The position numbers were made by a program, and so were the translations under genes. A stretch of 64,000 bases of DNA from an uncultured Alphaproteobacteria bacterium. GTDB taxonomy: Bacteria > Pseudomonadota > Alphaproteobacteria > Rhodospirillales > Rhodospirillaceae. The DNA is taken from contig LT599022.1 in the NCBI GenBank assembly GCA_900079695.1, positions 2,982,530 through 3,046,529 of the forward strand, written 5' to 3'. Positions 53,319 through 62,119 of the stretch are shown one piece after another (position 1 is the first letter of the stretch; each line of letters starts with the position of its first letter). The notes beneath the pieces are model-generated. The model was not told where the DNA came from, ran no database searches, and was given only the letters and a program-made list of their open reading frames with translations.

Positions 53319-54222
53319 GGCCGAACAGTCCTTGCGGGAAGAAGATCAGGGTGACGACGAGGAGACCGTAGGCGATCAGGTCCTTCCACCCCGAGGAGAG
53401 GAAGTCGGTGGCGACGCTCTCGGCGACGCCGAGCAGCAGTGCCGAGATCACCGCGCCGGGAATGCTGGAGAGCCCGCCCATCACCATCGCCACGAACGCC
53501 TTCACGCCGGGCGCGAAGCCCATGTAGGGGTAGATGTTGCCGTCGTAGAGGCCGACGAGGATGCCCGCCGCCGCGCCGAGCGCCGAGCCGATCGCGAAGG
53601 TGGCGACGATCGTCCGGTTGGTGTCGATGCCGACGTGGCGCGCGCCCAGCACGTTGTTGGAGACGGCGCGGATCGAGAGGCCGACGCGGGTGCGGTAGAG
53701 CATGAACTGCAGGCCGCCCAGCATCACCACCGATGCGGCGAAGATGATCAGGTTGCCGTTGGTCAGCGTCAGCGGGCCGAGGGCGATCGCCTCCTGCAGC
53801 AGCGCCGCCTGCGGGATGATCTGCATCTCGCCGCCGAACGCGTGCGCCATCACCTCGCGGGCGACGATCGAGACCGCGAGCGAGGAGAGCAGCGTCGCCT
53901 CGCGCATCGCGCGGGACTTCAGCGACGCTTCGTCGGAAAACCGGCGGATCGGCCGGAACGCCAGGCGTTCGAGGCCGACGCCCGCGAACGCGCCGACCGC
54001 CATCGCGAACAGCACCACCGCGAGCAGCGGCGGCGCCGCGCCGACGATCAGCAGCAGACCGGCATAGGCGCCGATGGTGTAGATCTCGCCGTGGGCGAAG
54101 TTGACGACGTTGAGAATGCCGAAGATCAAGGTGAAGCCGATCGCCACCAGGGCGTAGACCAGGCCGAGGCTCAAACCGTTGATGATCTGCTGGGCGAAAT
54201 AGGCGTCGAAGATGTCCGGCAT
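53299..54222 (-). CDS. livH: branched-chain/amino-acid-type ABC transporter permease LivH
   Basis: A 307-residue permease of about eight helices. Opening INGLSLGLVYALVAIGFTLI and NFAHGEIYTIGAYAGL are the LivH hallmarks; SIRAVSNNVLGARHVGIDTN is the coupling loop and KAFVAMVMGGLSSIPGAV the late conserved loop. A GC hairpin separates it from the binding-protein gene. Confidence 0.93.
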   Translation of the reverse strand: MPDIFDAYFAQQIINGLSLGLVYALVAIGFTLIFGILNVVNFAHGEIYTIGAYAGLLLIVGAAPPLLAVVLFAMAVGAFAGVGLERLAFRPIRRFSDEASLKSRAMREATLLSSLAVSIVAREVMAHAFGGEMQIIPQAALLQEAIALGPLTLTNGNLIIFAASVVMLGGLQFMLYRTRVGLSIRAVSNNVLGARHVGIDTNRTIVATFAIGSALGAAAGILVGLYDGNIYPYMGFAPGVKAFVAMVMGGLSSIPGAVISALLLGVAESVATDFLSSGWKDLIAYGLLVVTLIFFPQGLFGHGRERV

Positions 54223-54245
54223 CTGCCCTCTCGGAAGTGGGAGTG

Positions 54246-54268
54246 CGGGCGGCCCGGCGGGCCGCCCG
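54246..54268 (-). repeat. GC-rich hairpin between the binding-protein gene and livH
   Basis: CGGGCGGCCC (54246-54255) and GGGCCGCCCG (54259-54268), a perfect 10-base stem with a 3-base loop, no T tract. Same position relative to a binding-protein gene as the hairpin at 24141-24166. Confidence 0.65.
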
Positions 54269-54287
54269 TCGTCGGTTGCGGGCCGTC

Positions 54288-55421
54288 CTACTCGATGACT
54301 TTGAACTTGCCGTTCTCCACCACCATCTTCGCGAGTTCCTTGGCGGGTTCACGGGTGGCGGGGTCGAACGAGGTGGCGCCGGTCACGCCGGGATAGGCCC
54401 GGGTGTCGGCGAGCGCGTCGCGCAACTGGGCGCGGGTCGCCTGCGGCCCCGCCGCCTTCAGCGCCGCGAGCATGATTCCGGTGGCGTCGTAGGCCTGGGC
54501 GGCGAACATGTTGGGCGCATTGCCGTAGTTGGTGGCGTAGGCTTCGACGAAGTGCTGCACCTCGGGCGCCGGGTTCTCGGGCACGAAGGTGGAGGCCATG
54601 CGCACGCCGTTCACCGCGTCGCCGCCCAGTTCGACGAGCTTCGGCGAATAGAGCGAGCTGGTCGAGAACATCGCCGAAGGGAGGCCGAGCTGTTTCGCCT
54701 GCTGCAACGCCGAGGCGCCTTCCTCGTAGAACATGCAGAGGTAGACGGCGTCGGGCTTCTGACGGCCGATCTTGGTGAGGATCGAGCGGAAGTCGCGGGT
54801 GCCGGGGTTGAAGTACTCGGTGGCCGTGACCTTGCCGCCCTGTTCCTTGAACGCCTTGGCGAACTCCTCGGCGGCGGAGATTCCCCAGTCGTTCTGGATC
54901 GCCACGATCGCCACCGACTTGATCCCCGCGCCCTGCATCCAGCGCGCCACGAACGGGCCTTCGTAGGCCTGGGTGGTGATGTTGCGGAACTGCCACTTCG
55001 AGGTCTTGGTATAGTCCGGGTGCGAGGCGGTCTGGCTGAGTTGCGGCACCCCGGCCTTGGCGTAGACCTCGCCCGCCGCCATCGACACGGTCGACGAAAA
55101 ATCGCCGAGGACGCCGAGAATCCGCGGGTTGTCCGCGAACTTCCGGGCGATCGCGATCGCCTCCTTGGGGTCGTTCTTGCTGTCCTCGTAGACGATCTCC
55201 ACCGGCACGCCGTTCACCCCGCCCGCGGCGTTGAACGCCTTGAGCTGGATCTCCGCGGCGTTGCGGAACATCTCGCCGTACTGCGAGCGGTCGCCCGAGA
55301 GCGGCATCTGATAGCCGAGCAGCAGCGGGTCGGCCGCCTGCGCTGGCACGGCGGCGTAACCGCAGGCGAGCGCCGCCGCGGCGAGGGCGAAGGTCTTCAG
55401 CGATTGGAACTCGGGGCGCAT
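54288..55421 (-). CDS. Liv-type periplasmic amino-acid-binding protein
   Basis: A 377-residue periplasmic binding protein (Leu/Ile/Val-binding-like fold). Signal peptide residues 1-29 (AALACGYAAVPAQAAD). Blocks LLGYQMPLSGDRSQYGEMFR, FNAAGGVNGVPVEIVYEDSK, GVLGDFSSTVSMAAGEVYAK and YLCMFYEEGASALQQAK follow the HAAT pattern. Substrate unknown; the operon enzymes suggest a cyclic or N-substituted amino acid. ATG 55421; upstream in-frame starts are in the preceding gene's shadow. Confidence 0.92.
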   Translation of the reverse strand: MRPEFQSLKTFALAAAALACGYAAVPAQAADPLLLGYQMPLSGDRSQYGEMFRNAAEIQLKAFNAAGGVNGVPVEIVYEDSKNDPKEAIAIARKFADNPRILGVLGDFSSTVSMAAGEVYAKAGVPQLSQTASHPDYTKTSKWQFRNITTQAYEGPFVARWMQGAGIKSVAIVAIQNDWGISAAEEFAKAFKEQGGKVTATEYFNPGTRDFRSILTKIGRQKPDAVYLCMFYEEGASALQQAKQLGLPSAMFSTSSLYSPKLVELGGDAVNGVRMASTFVPENPAPEVQHFVEAYATNYGNAPNMFAAQAYDATGIMLAALKAAGPQATRAQLRDALADTRAYPGVTGATSFDPATREPAKELAKMVVENGKFKVIE

Positions 55422-55465
55422 CGTGCGATTCCTTTCCGTCGTGGCAGATGGAGCGGGGGAAGGGC

Positions 55466-55954
55466 TCAATCCCCGGCGGGACCGGGGGTGATGTGGAGGC
55501 GGCAGCAGCCTTCGCGGCCCTGCTTCCAGGTATCGACCTCGATGGCGAAGCCCGCCTTGCCGAACGTGCCCTTGTCGACGCAGCCGGCCATGCCGCACAT
55601 GTGTTCGAGGTCCTCGCCTTCGATCCCCGCGCCCTGCCAGCTTTCCTTCAGCGGGCAGCGGTGGAAGTGGATGCGCAGGCTGTCGTCGGTGCACTCGGCG
55701 ACTTCGGGGGCGAACATCGTCTCGGCGTCGGGGATGAAGTCGAGGAAGGCATCCTTCAGGCCCTTGAGATCGGCGGGGGCGTAGGGCGAGAAGGTGTCGG
55801 CGATGGCGGCACCGCGCTTGTAGATTGCACGTTTCATGATCGTCGTGGCCAAATCCGCGCCGATCTCGTCGCGCATCTCCTCGAACACCGCGCGATAGAA
55901 CAGGGCGCGGCTGCCGATCGCGGAGCGCAGAAGTTCACGGGCCTGGTCGTCCAT
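55466..55954 (-). CDS. L-2-amino-thiazoline-4-carboxylate hydrolase family protein (copy 2)
   Basis: A 162-residue protein that belongs to the same family as 50339-50818 but to a distinct branch. Diagnostic second half: LRIHFHRCPLKESWQGAGI, EDLEHMCGMAGCVDKGTFG and GREGCCRLHITPG. The HRCPL and CCRLH motifs and the acidic middle recur in this group. Function unproven. First gene of the eight-gene importer operon; starts at ATG 55954. Confidence 0.8.
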   Translation of the reverse strand: MDDQARELLRSAIGSRALFYRAVFEEMRDEIGADLATTIMKRAIYKRGAAIADTFSPYAPADLKGLKDAFLDFIPDAETMFAPEVAECTDDSLRIHFHRCPLKESWQGAGIEGEDLEHMCGMAGCVDKGTFGKAGFAIEVDTWKQGREGCCRLHITPGPAGD

Positions 55955-56180
55955 TTCTGGGCCTTTCTCGGTGGTTTTCCGACTATCGCCGGAGCGGCGA
56001 CCTCGGGTAGGATCGTCACGGACGGCAGTATCGGCAAGCAATTCCCGCGCCGTTTCCGGGAGGGGCGGTCTCTCCGCTCGCCGATATATTCCCACTAACA
56101 TCTTGTTGAACGAAATTAAACACCATAATTTTTCTGTTGTTATGGCGCGAGGGTCCGCGCCGCCATTGCAAGAGGTCGAG

Positions 56181-57473
56181 ATGCGTCTGTCCCAGAGCCC
56201 GTTGAGCGCCGCGATCTGGCATGCCACCGCCGTTGCCGCGCCGGAAACCCGTCCCCTCGCCGGGAACCTCGACGTCGACGTCGCGATCGTCGGTGCCGGC
56301 GCGACCGGCCTGTCCGCGGCGCTGGCGCTGCGCGAGGCGGGCGCGTCGGTGGCGGTGCTGGAGGCGGGCGAACTCGGGCAGGGCGGCTCGGGGCGCAACA
56401 ACGGCATGGCGATCCCGACGCTGTCGAAGCTCGATCCCGACGATCTCGTCGCCCGGTACGGCGACGTCGGCGAGCGTTTGGCGCGGCTGATCGGCGGCGC
56501 GTCGGCGCGGTTCTTCGCCGAGGTCGAGGCCCGCGGTCTGTCCTGCGACGCGGTGCAGACCGGCTGGATGGCTCCGGCGCACCGCCCGGCGCGGATGGAG
56601 GCGCTGGAGCGGCGCTACGCGCAATGGTCGAAGCTCGGCGTGCCGTGCGAACTCCTCGATCGCCCGGCGGCGAGCCGGCTGCTCGGCTCCACCTGGTATC
56701 ACGGCGGGCTGTTCTTCCCCGAGGGCGGCCACGTCAATCCGCTCGGCTTCACCCGCGAGCTGGCGCGCGCGGCGATTTCCGCCGGGGCGCAGGTGTTCAC
56801 CGCCTCGCCGGCGACGCGGATGCTGAAGTCCGAGGGCAAGTGGGTGGTGCGCACTCCGGCGGGGCGGATCGCGGCGGACAGCGTGATCCTCGCCACCAAT
56901 GCCTATACCGACAAGCTCTGGCCGGGGCTCAAGCGTTCGATCGTGCCGCTCCTGAACTTCCAGATGGCGACCCAGCCGCAGCCCGAGGCGGTGGTGAAAT
57001 CGGTGCTGCCGACCAACATCGCCGCTTCCGACACCCAGGCCGACCTGCATTTCTTCCACTGGGACGCGGCCGGGCGGATGATCACCGGCGCGACCCTGGC
57101 GCTGCCGTGGGCGTGCGCCCACACCCGCCTGCGCGACAAGATTGGCGATCGCGTCGCCAAGGTCTTCCCGCAGATCGGCAAGCCATGGTTCACCCACGTC
57201 TGGAGCGGCTGGCTGGCGATGGTGCCGGACTTCGCGCCGCACTTCCACCGCCTCGATTCGGGGGTGCTGGCGGCGGTCGGCTACTGCGGCCGCGGCTTCG
57301 CCCTCGGGGTCGCGGCGGGGCGCGAGCTCGCCCGCGCCGCCCTCGGCGCGCCCGACGCCGAGCTGGCGCTGCCGTTCTCGCCGGTCAAGCCTGCGGTGCC
57401 GCTGCACGAACTCACCAGCCCTTACGCCAGCCTCGCGATGCTGCACTACCGCCGCTTCGACGCGAAGGACTGA
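56181..57473 (+). CDS. FAD-dependent amine/amino-acid oxidoreductase (PuuB/DAO type)
   Basis: A 430-residue flavoenzyme. FAD-binding motif VAIVGAGATGLSAALALREA at about residue 35 and the family stretch LGQGGSGRNNGMAIPTLSKL. The second half has ATQPQPEAVV, HFFHWDAAGRMITGATLALP and GYCGRGFALGVAAGRELARA. It resembles gamma-glutamylputrescine oxidases and D-amino-acid oxidases. Divergent from the Liv/ATC operon, so it may act on the same compound class. ATG 56181 follows GAGGTCGAG; an upstream ATG (56142) would add 13 residues. Confidence 0.9.
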   Translation: MRLSQSPLSAAIWHATAVAAPETRPLAGNLDVDVAIVGAGATGLSAALALREAGASVAVLEAGELGQGGSGRNNGMAIPTLSKLDPDDLVARYGDVGERLARLIGGASARFFAEVEARGLSCDAVQTGWMAPAHRPARMEALERRYAQWSKLGVPCELLDRPAASRLLGSTWYHGGLFFPEGGHVNPLGFTRELARAAISAGAQVFTASPATRMLKSEGKWVVRTPAGRIAADSVILATNAYTDKLWPGLKRSIVPLLNFQMATQPQPEAVVKSVLPTNIAASDTQADLHFFHWDAAGRMITGATLALPWACAHTRLRDKIGDRVAKVFPQIGKPWFTHVWSGWLAMVPDFAPHFHRLDSGVLAAVGYCGRGFALGVAAGRELARAALGAPDAELALPFSPVKPAVPLHELTSPYASLAMLHYRRFDAKD

Positions 57474-57550
57474 GGGGGGCGATCTTCCTCGACAAAGGCG
57501 GCCGGGTCCTCTATCGGTGGGGTTCAACGCGCGGAAGAAGGAGCGGGGGA

Positions 57551-58120
57551 ATGGCCGAAGACGACTTCGACGACGACGCGGAACTGGTGGCGGAGCTCGA
57601 CGAGGCGCTCGCCTCCGAGGACGCCCCCGAGGACTGCATGCAGCTTTCCGAGCTGGACGGCTTCCTCACCGGTCTCGCGGTTTCGCCGCTGGCGGTGGAC
57701 CCGGAGGAGTGGCTCGCCTGGGTGTGGGGCGAAGGCTTCGCCGACAAGGCGCTCGAGGCCCACGTCGCCGAAATGGTGATGGACCACTATGCCCGGATCG
57801 TCGAGGACCTCGGCGAGGGCTACGGCGTCGATCCGCTGCTGTGGGAGAACCCCGACGGTTCCGCCGACGCCGCCGACTGGGCGGACGGCTTCATGGCGGC
57901 GGTGGACCTGCGGCCCGAGGACTGGCTGCCGATCCTCGACGACGCCGACGCGCGCCTGCATCTGGTGCCGATCCTCGCGCTCGCCTGCGATGCCGAGGGC
58001 AACCCGCTGTTGCAGCTCTCCGAGGCCGACTTCAAGCGCATCGCCGACGACGTCGAGACCCTGATTCCGAAGGCGGTGGAAGAGATCCACGCCTACTGGC
58101 GCGCCCGCGAACCCGGCTGA
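57551..58120 (+). CDS. YecA/UPF0149 family protein
   Basis: A 189-residue acidic protein with the UPF0149 signature MQLSELDGFLTGLAVSPLAV near residue 30, and WENPDGSADAADWADGFMAA in the middle. This version lacks the C-terminal SEC-C zinc motif some YecA proteins carry. Biochemical role unknown. A strong terminator follows. Confidence 0.88.
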   Translation: MAEDDFDDDAELVAELDEALASEDAPEDCMQLSELDGFLTGLAVSPLAVDPEEWLAWVWGEGFADKALEAHVAEMVMDHYARIVEDLGEGYGVDPLLWENPDGSADAADWADGFMAAVDLRPEDWLPILDDADARLHLVPILALACDAEGNPLLQLSEADFKRIADDVETLIPKAVEEIHAYWRAREPG

Positions 58121-58137
58121 CGCCTCGGAAAACCTCG

Positions 58138-58175
58138 AAAAATCCCCGTTCCGCGGCCGTGGAGCGGGGATTTTT
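58138..58175 (+). terminator. strong intrinsic terminator
   Basis: The arms AAAAATCCCCGTTCC and GGAGCGGGGATTTTT pair over 15 positions with one T-G wobble, and the 3' arm itself ends in TTTTT. It follows the YecA-family gene and separates it from the TRAP operon. Confidence 0.9.
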
Positions 58176-58294
58176 GCGCTTTTGGGTGGATCATTTTGTG
58201 TCTTTCCGGTATGGGAATTCGTCATCTTGTTAAGCCTGTGCGGCGAAGCCCGAAGTTTTCGTTCGGGCACAGAAAAGTTTCGGGAGGACTGACG

Positions 58295-59278
58295 ATGCGC
58301 AAGTGGATGCTCGCGGGGCTGATCGCCCTCGGTCTGGCGGCGGTTCCGGCGGAGGCGGCGACGGTGCTGCGCCTGACCTCGCAGATGCCGGCGCGGCACC
58401 ACGTCGGCCAGAACCTCCAGGCGTTCAAGGAGATCGTCGAGCGCGAGAGCAAGGGCGACCTCAAGGTCGAAATCTATCCCGCCTCCCAGCTCTACAAGGA
58501 CGAGGAAACGCCGCAGGCGGTGTCTTCCGGCGCGGTCGACATGGGCTCGGTGTCGCTGTCGCAGTTCGCGGGCACGATTCCGGCGGTGGATGTGTTCCTG
58601 GTGCCGTTCCTGTTCGACAGCAACGCTCGCGTGCGCGCCGCCACCGCCCCCGGCAGCCCGATCCGCGGCGCGCTCGACGAAGCGATCCTGAAGACCGGCA
58701 GCCGGGTGCTGTGGTGGCAGGCGTTCGGCGGCTCGATCCTGATCACCAAGGGCTTCGACGTGCGCAACCCCGAGGACCTGAAGGGCAAGAAGGTGCGCGT
58801 GTTCGGCAAGACCCTCGGCCGCTTCATCGAGGCGGTGGGCGGCGCGCCGACGATGCTCTCGGGCTCCGAGCAGTTCATCGCCTACCAGCGCGGCACGGTC
58901 GACGCGGGCATGACCGGCATCACCACGGTTCCGGCGCGCAAGCTCTATCAGGTCACCGACACCATGACCGTGACCAACAACGCCGACGTCGAATTCCTGG
59001 TGATCGTCAACGACAAGGTCTGGCAGGGGCTGACCGAGGCGCAGCGGAAGATCGTCACCGACGCCGGGCGCAAAGTCGAGGCCGACCTGCGCGAGGAGAT
59101 GGAGAAGCTCGAAGCCGACGCCCTGGTGGAAACCAAGAAGCACATGAAGGTGATCGAACTCACCGAGGCCGAGCGCGCGAAGTGGCGCGCCGCCACCGAA
59201 CCGGTGATCGCCGAGTTCGTGCAGTGGGCCGGCCCGCTCGGCGCGCAACTCGTCGAAGACGCGCGCAAGCTCAAGTGA
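58295..59278 (+). CDS. TRAP transporter substrate-binding protein (DctP type)
   Basis: A 327-residue periplasmic protein. Signal peptide residues 1-20 (GLAAVPAEAA). Mature blocks LRLTSQMPARHHVGQNLQAF, YPASQLYKDEETPQAVSSGA and the carboxylate-binding Arg in KKVRVFGKTLGRFIEAVGG. GTVDAGMTGITTVPARKLY is typical of the DctP family. Not close in sequence to the DctP at 24187, so a different ligand is likely. ATG 58295 follows GGGAGGA. Confidence 0.93.
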   Translation: MRKWMLAGLIALGLAAVPAEAATVLRLTSQMPARHHVGQNLQAFKEIVERESKGDLKVEIYPASQLYKDEETPQAVSSGAVDMGSVSLSQFAGTIPAVDVFLVPFLFDSNARVRAATAPGSPIRGALDEAILKTGSRVLWWQAFGGSILITKGFDVRNPEDLKGKKVRVFGKTLGRFIEAVGGAPTMLSGSEQFIAYQRGTVDAGMTGITTVPARKLYQVTDTMTVTNNADVEFLVIVNDKVWQGLTEAQRKIVTDAGRKVEADLREEMEKLEADALVETKKHMKVIELTEAERAKWRAATEPVIAEFVQWAGPLGAQLVEDARKLK

Positions 59279-59284
59279 GAAGGG

Positions 59285-59302
59285 CGGGCGCCGCCGCGCC
59301 CG
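59285..59302 (+). repeat. small GC hairpin between dctP and dctQ
   Basis: CGGGCGC-CGCC-GCGCCCG, a 7-base stem in the 35-base gap after the binding-protein gene. Third hairpin in this window between a binding-protein gene and its permease gene. Confidence 0.6.
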
Positions 59303-59313
59303 GATGAGGTTCG

Positions 59314-59796
59314 ATGTTCCGAGTGATCGACAGGGTTTCCGACGCCTGCGGGCGGCTGGCGGCGTGGCTGTTCTTCGCCATCGGCTTCCTCATCACCGCG
59401 GAGGTGATCGCGCGTTACGTCTTCACCGCGCCCACCCCCTGGACCGAGGAGATTTCGCAGGCGTTGCAGATCTGGGCGACCTACCTCGCCGCCGCCTGCG
59501 TGCTGCGCAACCGCGACCTGATCGTCATCGAGTTCTTCACCCAGCGCATGGGGCCGCGCCGCCGCCGCTTCGCCGAAACCTTCGGCCTGCTGGTGATCCT
59601 CGCGTTCGCGGCGGTGGCGGTGGTCTACGGCGCCGCGATCGTGGCGGAATCGGTGGCGCAGAACCGTCACACCTCGACCATGCTCGGGCTCCCGCGCTGG
59701 CTCACCGAAACCGCGATCCCGGTCGGCTTCGGCCTGCTCGCCCTGCAGGCGGCGGCCGAACTCGTGCGCCTGTGGGTGCGGGAGGACGCGCGATGA
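59314..59796 (+). CDS. TRAP transporter small permease (DctQ type)
   Basis: A 160-residue four-helix protein. FFAIGFLITAEVIARYVFTA and PWTEEISQALQIWATYLAAA are typical DctQ segments, and LTETAIPVGFGLLALQAAAE closes it. Stop overlaps the DctM start by 4 bases. Confidence 0.9.
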   Translation: MFRVIDRVSDACGRLAAWLFFAIGFLITAEVIARYVFTAPTPWTEEISQALQIWATYLAAACVLRNRDLIVIEFFTQRMGPRRRRFAETFGLLVILAFAAVAVVYGAAIVAESVAQNRHTSTMLGLPRWLTETAIPVGFGLLALQAAAELVRLWVREDAR

Positions 59797-61058
59797 CCGC
59801 CGCGCTGCTGCTCGCCGCGATGGGCGGTCTGATGGCGCTGGGGGTGCCGGTGGCGTTCGCGCTCGGCGGCCTCGGCCTCGCGATGCTGGCGGCGGCGGGG
59901 CTTTCGCCGCTGATGGTGCCGCAGGGGCTCTATTCCCTCACCGACAGCTTCGTGCTGCTGTCGGTGCCGCTGTTCCTGCTGATGTCGAACGTGCTGTTGA
60001 AGGGCGGCGCCGGGCACCGTCTGTTTTCGGCGGTGCAGAGCTGGGTCGGCCACTGGCCGGGCGGTCTCGGCATCGCCACCGTGCTGTCGTGCGCGGTGTT
60101 CGCGGCGATCTCGGGGTCGTCGGTCGCCTGCGCCGCCACCATCGGCACCGTCGCGATCCGCGAGATGACCGAGCGCGGCTACGCCCGGCCGTTCGTCTAC
60201 GGCCTCGTCGCCGCGGGCGGCACTCTCGGGATCCTGATCCCGCCGTCGATCCCGATGATCGTCTACTGCGTGCTCACCGACGATTCGATCGCCGACATGT
60301 TCCTCGCGGGCGTCGGGCCGGGGGTGCTGCTGTGCGGGCTGTTCATCGCCTTCAGCTTCATCTACGGCAAGTTCGGCAAGGGCTGCCGCCGCGCGCCGAA
60401 GGCGAGCTGGGCCGAGCGCCGCGCCGCCAGCCTCGCGGCGCTGCCGGTGGTGGCGATCGCGGCGCTGGTGATCGGCTCGATCTACCTCGGCGTCTGCACG
60501 CCGACGGAATCCGCGGGGCTCGGCTTCGTCGCCGCGCTCGCGGTGGTCGGCCGCCGCATCACCCGCGAGCAATTGCGCGAGGCGGCGATGGATTCGATGC
60601 GCACCACCGTGACGATCTTCCTGATCATGGCGGGCGCGACGGTGTTCGGCAAGGCGATCACCCTCTACCAGATTCCGCAGGAGGTGGCGCAGGCGGTCTC
60701 CGACACCGTCACCTCGGTGGGGCCGTTCGTGTTCGCGGTGTGCGTGGTGCTGCTGGTGATGGGGTTCTTCCTCGAATCGATGTCGATGCTGATGATCATG
60801 ATGCCGGTGCTGCATCCGGCGCTGCTCGACATGGGCATCGACACCATCTGGTTCGGCATCATCTTCATGCTGATGATCGAATGCGCGCTGATCACCCCGC
60901 CGGTCGGGCTCAACCTCTACGTCATCCAGGCGGTGGCGAAGGCGCCGATCGAGCCGGTGATCCGCGGCGTGTGGCCGTTCATCGCGATGATGTTCTTCGT
61001 GGTGGCGACGGTCTATTTCGTTCCAGCGGTGGCGCTGGCCCTCCCGTTCGGCTTATAG
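59793..61058 (+). CDS. TRAP transporter large permease (DctM type)
   Basis: A 421-residue, about 12-helix permease. Blocks CAVFAAISGSSVACAATIGT, AAGGTLGILIPPSIPMIVYC and ECALITPPVGLNLYVIQAVA are the DctM pattern. ATG 59793 overlaps dctQ. The adjoining TAXI system follows after a 97-base gap. Confidence 0.93.
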   Translation: MTAALLLAAMGGLMALGVPVAFALGGLGLAMLAAAGLSPLMVPQGLYSLTDSFVLLSVPLFLLMSNVLLKGGAGHRLFSAVQSWVGHWPGGLGIATVLSCAVFAAISGSSVACAATIGTVAIREMTERGYARPFVYGLVAAGGTLGILIPPSIPMIVYCVLTDDSIADMFLAGVGPGVLLCGLFIAFSFIYGKFGKGCRRAPKASWAERRAASLAALPVVAIAALVIGSIYLGVCTPTESAGLGFVAALAVVGRRITREQLREAAMDSMRTTVTIFLIMAGATVFGKAITLYQIPQEVAQAVSDTVTSVGPFVFAVCVVLLVMGFFLESMSMLMIMMPVLHPALLDMGIDTIWFGIIFMLMIECALITPPVGLNLYVIQAVAKAPIEPVIRGVWPFIAMMFFVVATVYFVPAVALALPFGL

Positions 61059-61155
61059 GGCGCGGGATCCGGCGGTTTTTAGATGTTCTCGGGAAGTCGT
61101 GCGGGTAGACTTTCCGGCGCGGGAACTCGCCCGCCAACAGGGAGGGACTCAAGCG

Positions 61156-62118
61156 ATGAAGACGTTGGTTGCGGGAGTGGTGGGCGCGCTCGCGCTGGGA
61201 CTGGCGGCGGGGGCGGCCGAAGCGCAGACCCCGGTGACGCTGAAATCGGCCAAGACCACTTCCTCCTACTATATGATGACGGTGCAGCTGGCGGAGATGC
61301 TGAAGAAGGCCGATCCGTCGTTCGTGCCGACCGTCGAGGAGAGCCAGGGCTCGGTGCAGAACGTCAAGGAATCGTTCGTCCGCCCCGGCAACTTCGTGTT
61401 CACCGCGCCGCCCTCGCTGCTCGCCGATGCGCGCAAGGGCAACAAGCCGTTCGAGGGCCAGGCCCACGACAACGCCCGCACCCTGTTCGTGATGCCGGGC
61501 ATCACCGTGCACTTCGTGGTGCGCTCGGAAACCGGCATCACCTCTGTCGAGGGGCTCGCCGGGCACACCTTCGTCGCCGGCGGCAAGGGCACCTTCTGCG
61601 AACAGAGCGTGCAGAAGATTCTCGGCGTTCTCGGCCTCGCCGGCAAGGTCGACATCCAGTCGGTCGAGCTGCCCGCCGCCAGTTCGGCGATGCGCAACGC
61701 CAAGATCGACGGCTTCGCCACCTGTTCGGCGCACCCGACGCCGCAACTCGTCGAACTCGCCACCACCAACGATCTCACCGTGCTGTCGTTCACCGACGCC
61801 GAGCGCGACAAGATCGTCGCGATGAACCCGATGTACGCGCCGATGACCCTCGCCGCGGGCACCTACAAGGGCCAGGACAAGCCGGTGGCGACGCTCGCGA
61901 TGCCGGTGGGCGCCTACGGCACCGACAAGATGGACGACAAGGCCGCCTACGCCATCACCAAGATCTTCTGGGAGTGGAAGGGCAAGCTCGCCGCCGACAA
62001 TCCGTGGTGGACCGGCGTCACCCCCGACATGGTCGCGCTGATGGGCGCGAAGGTGCACCCCGGCGCGGCGAAATACTACGCCGAGGCGGGCGTGAAGATT
62101 CCGGACGTCATGAAGTAA
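61156..62118 (+). CDS. TAXI-family TRAP substrate-binding protein
   Basis: A 320-residue periplasmic protein of the TAXI group. Signal peptide residues 1-23 (GLAAGAAEAQ). Blocks TVEESQGSVQNVKESFVRPG, LADARKGNKPFEGQAHDNAR, AGHTFVAGGKGTFCEQSVQK and MRNAKIDGFATCSAHPTPQL. Two cysteines in the mature part could form a disulfide. It feeds the fused permease encoded one base downstream. ATG 61156 follows GGAGGGA. Confidence 0.9.
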   Translation: MKTLVAGVVGALALGLAAGAAEAQTPVTLKSAKTTSSYYMMTVQLAEMLKKADPSFVPTVEESQGSVQNVKESFVRPGNFVFTAPPSLLADARKGNKPFEGQAHDNARTLFVMPGITVHFVVRSETGITSVEGLAGHTFVAGGKGTFCEQSVQKILGVLGLAGKVDIQSVELPAASSAMRNAKIDGFATCSAHPTPQLVELATTNDLTVLSFTDAERDKIVAMNPMYAPMTLAAGTYKGQDKPVATLAMPVGAYGTDKMDDKAAYAITKIFWEWKGKLAADNPWWTGVTPDMVALMGAKVHPGAAKYYAEAGVKIPDVMK

Positions 62119-62119
62119 A

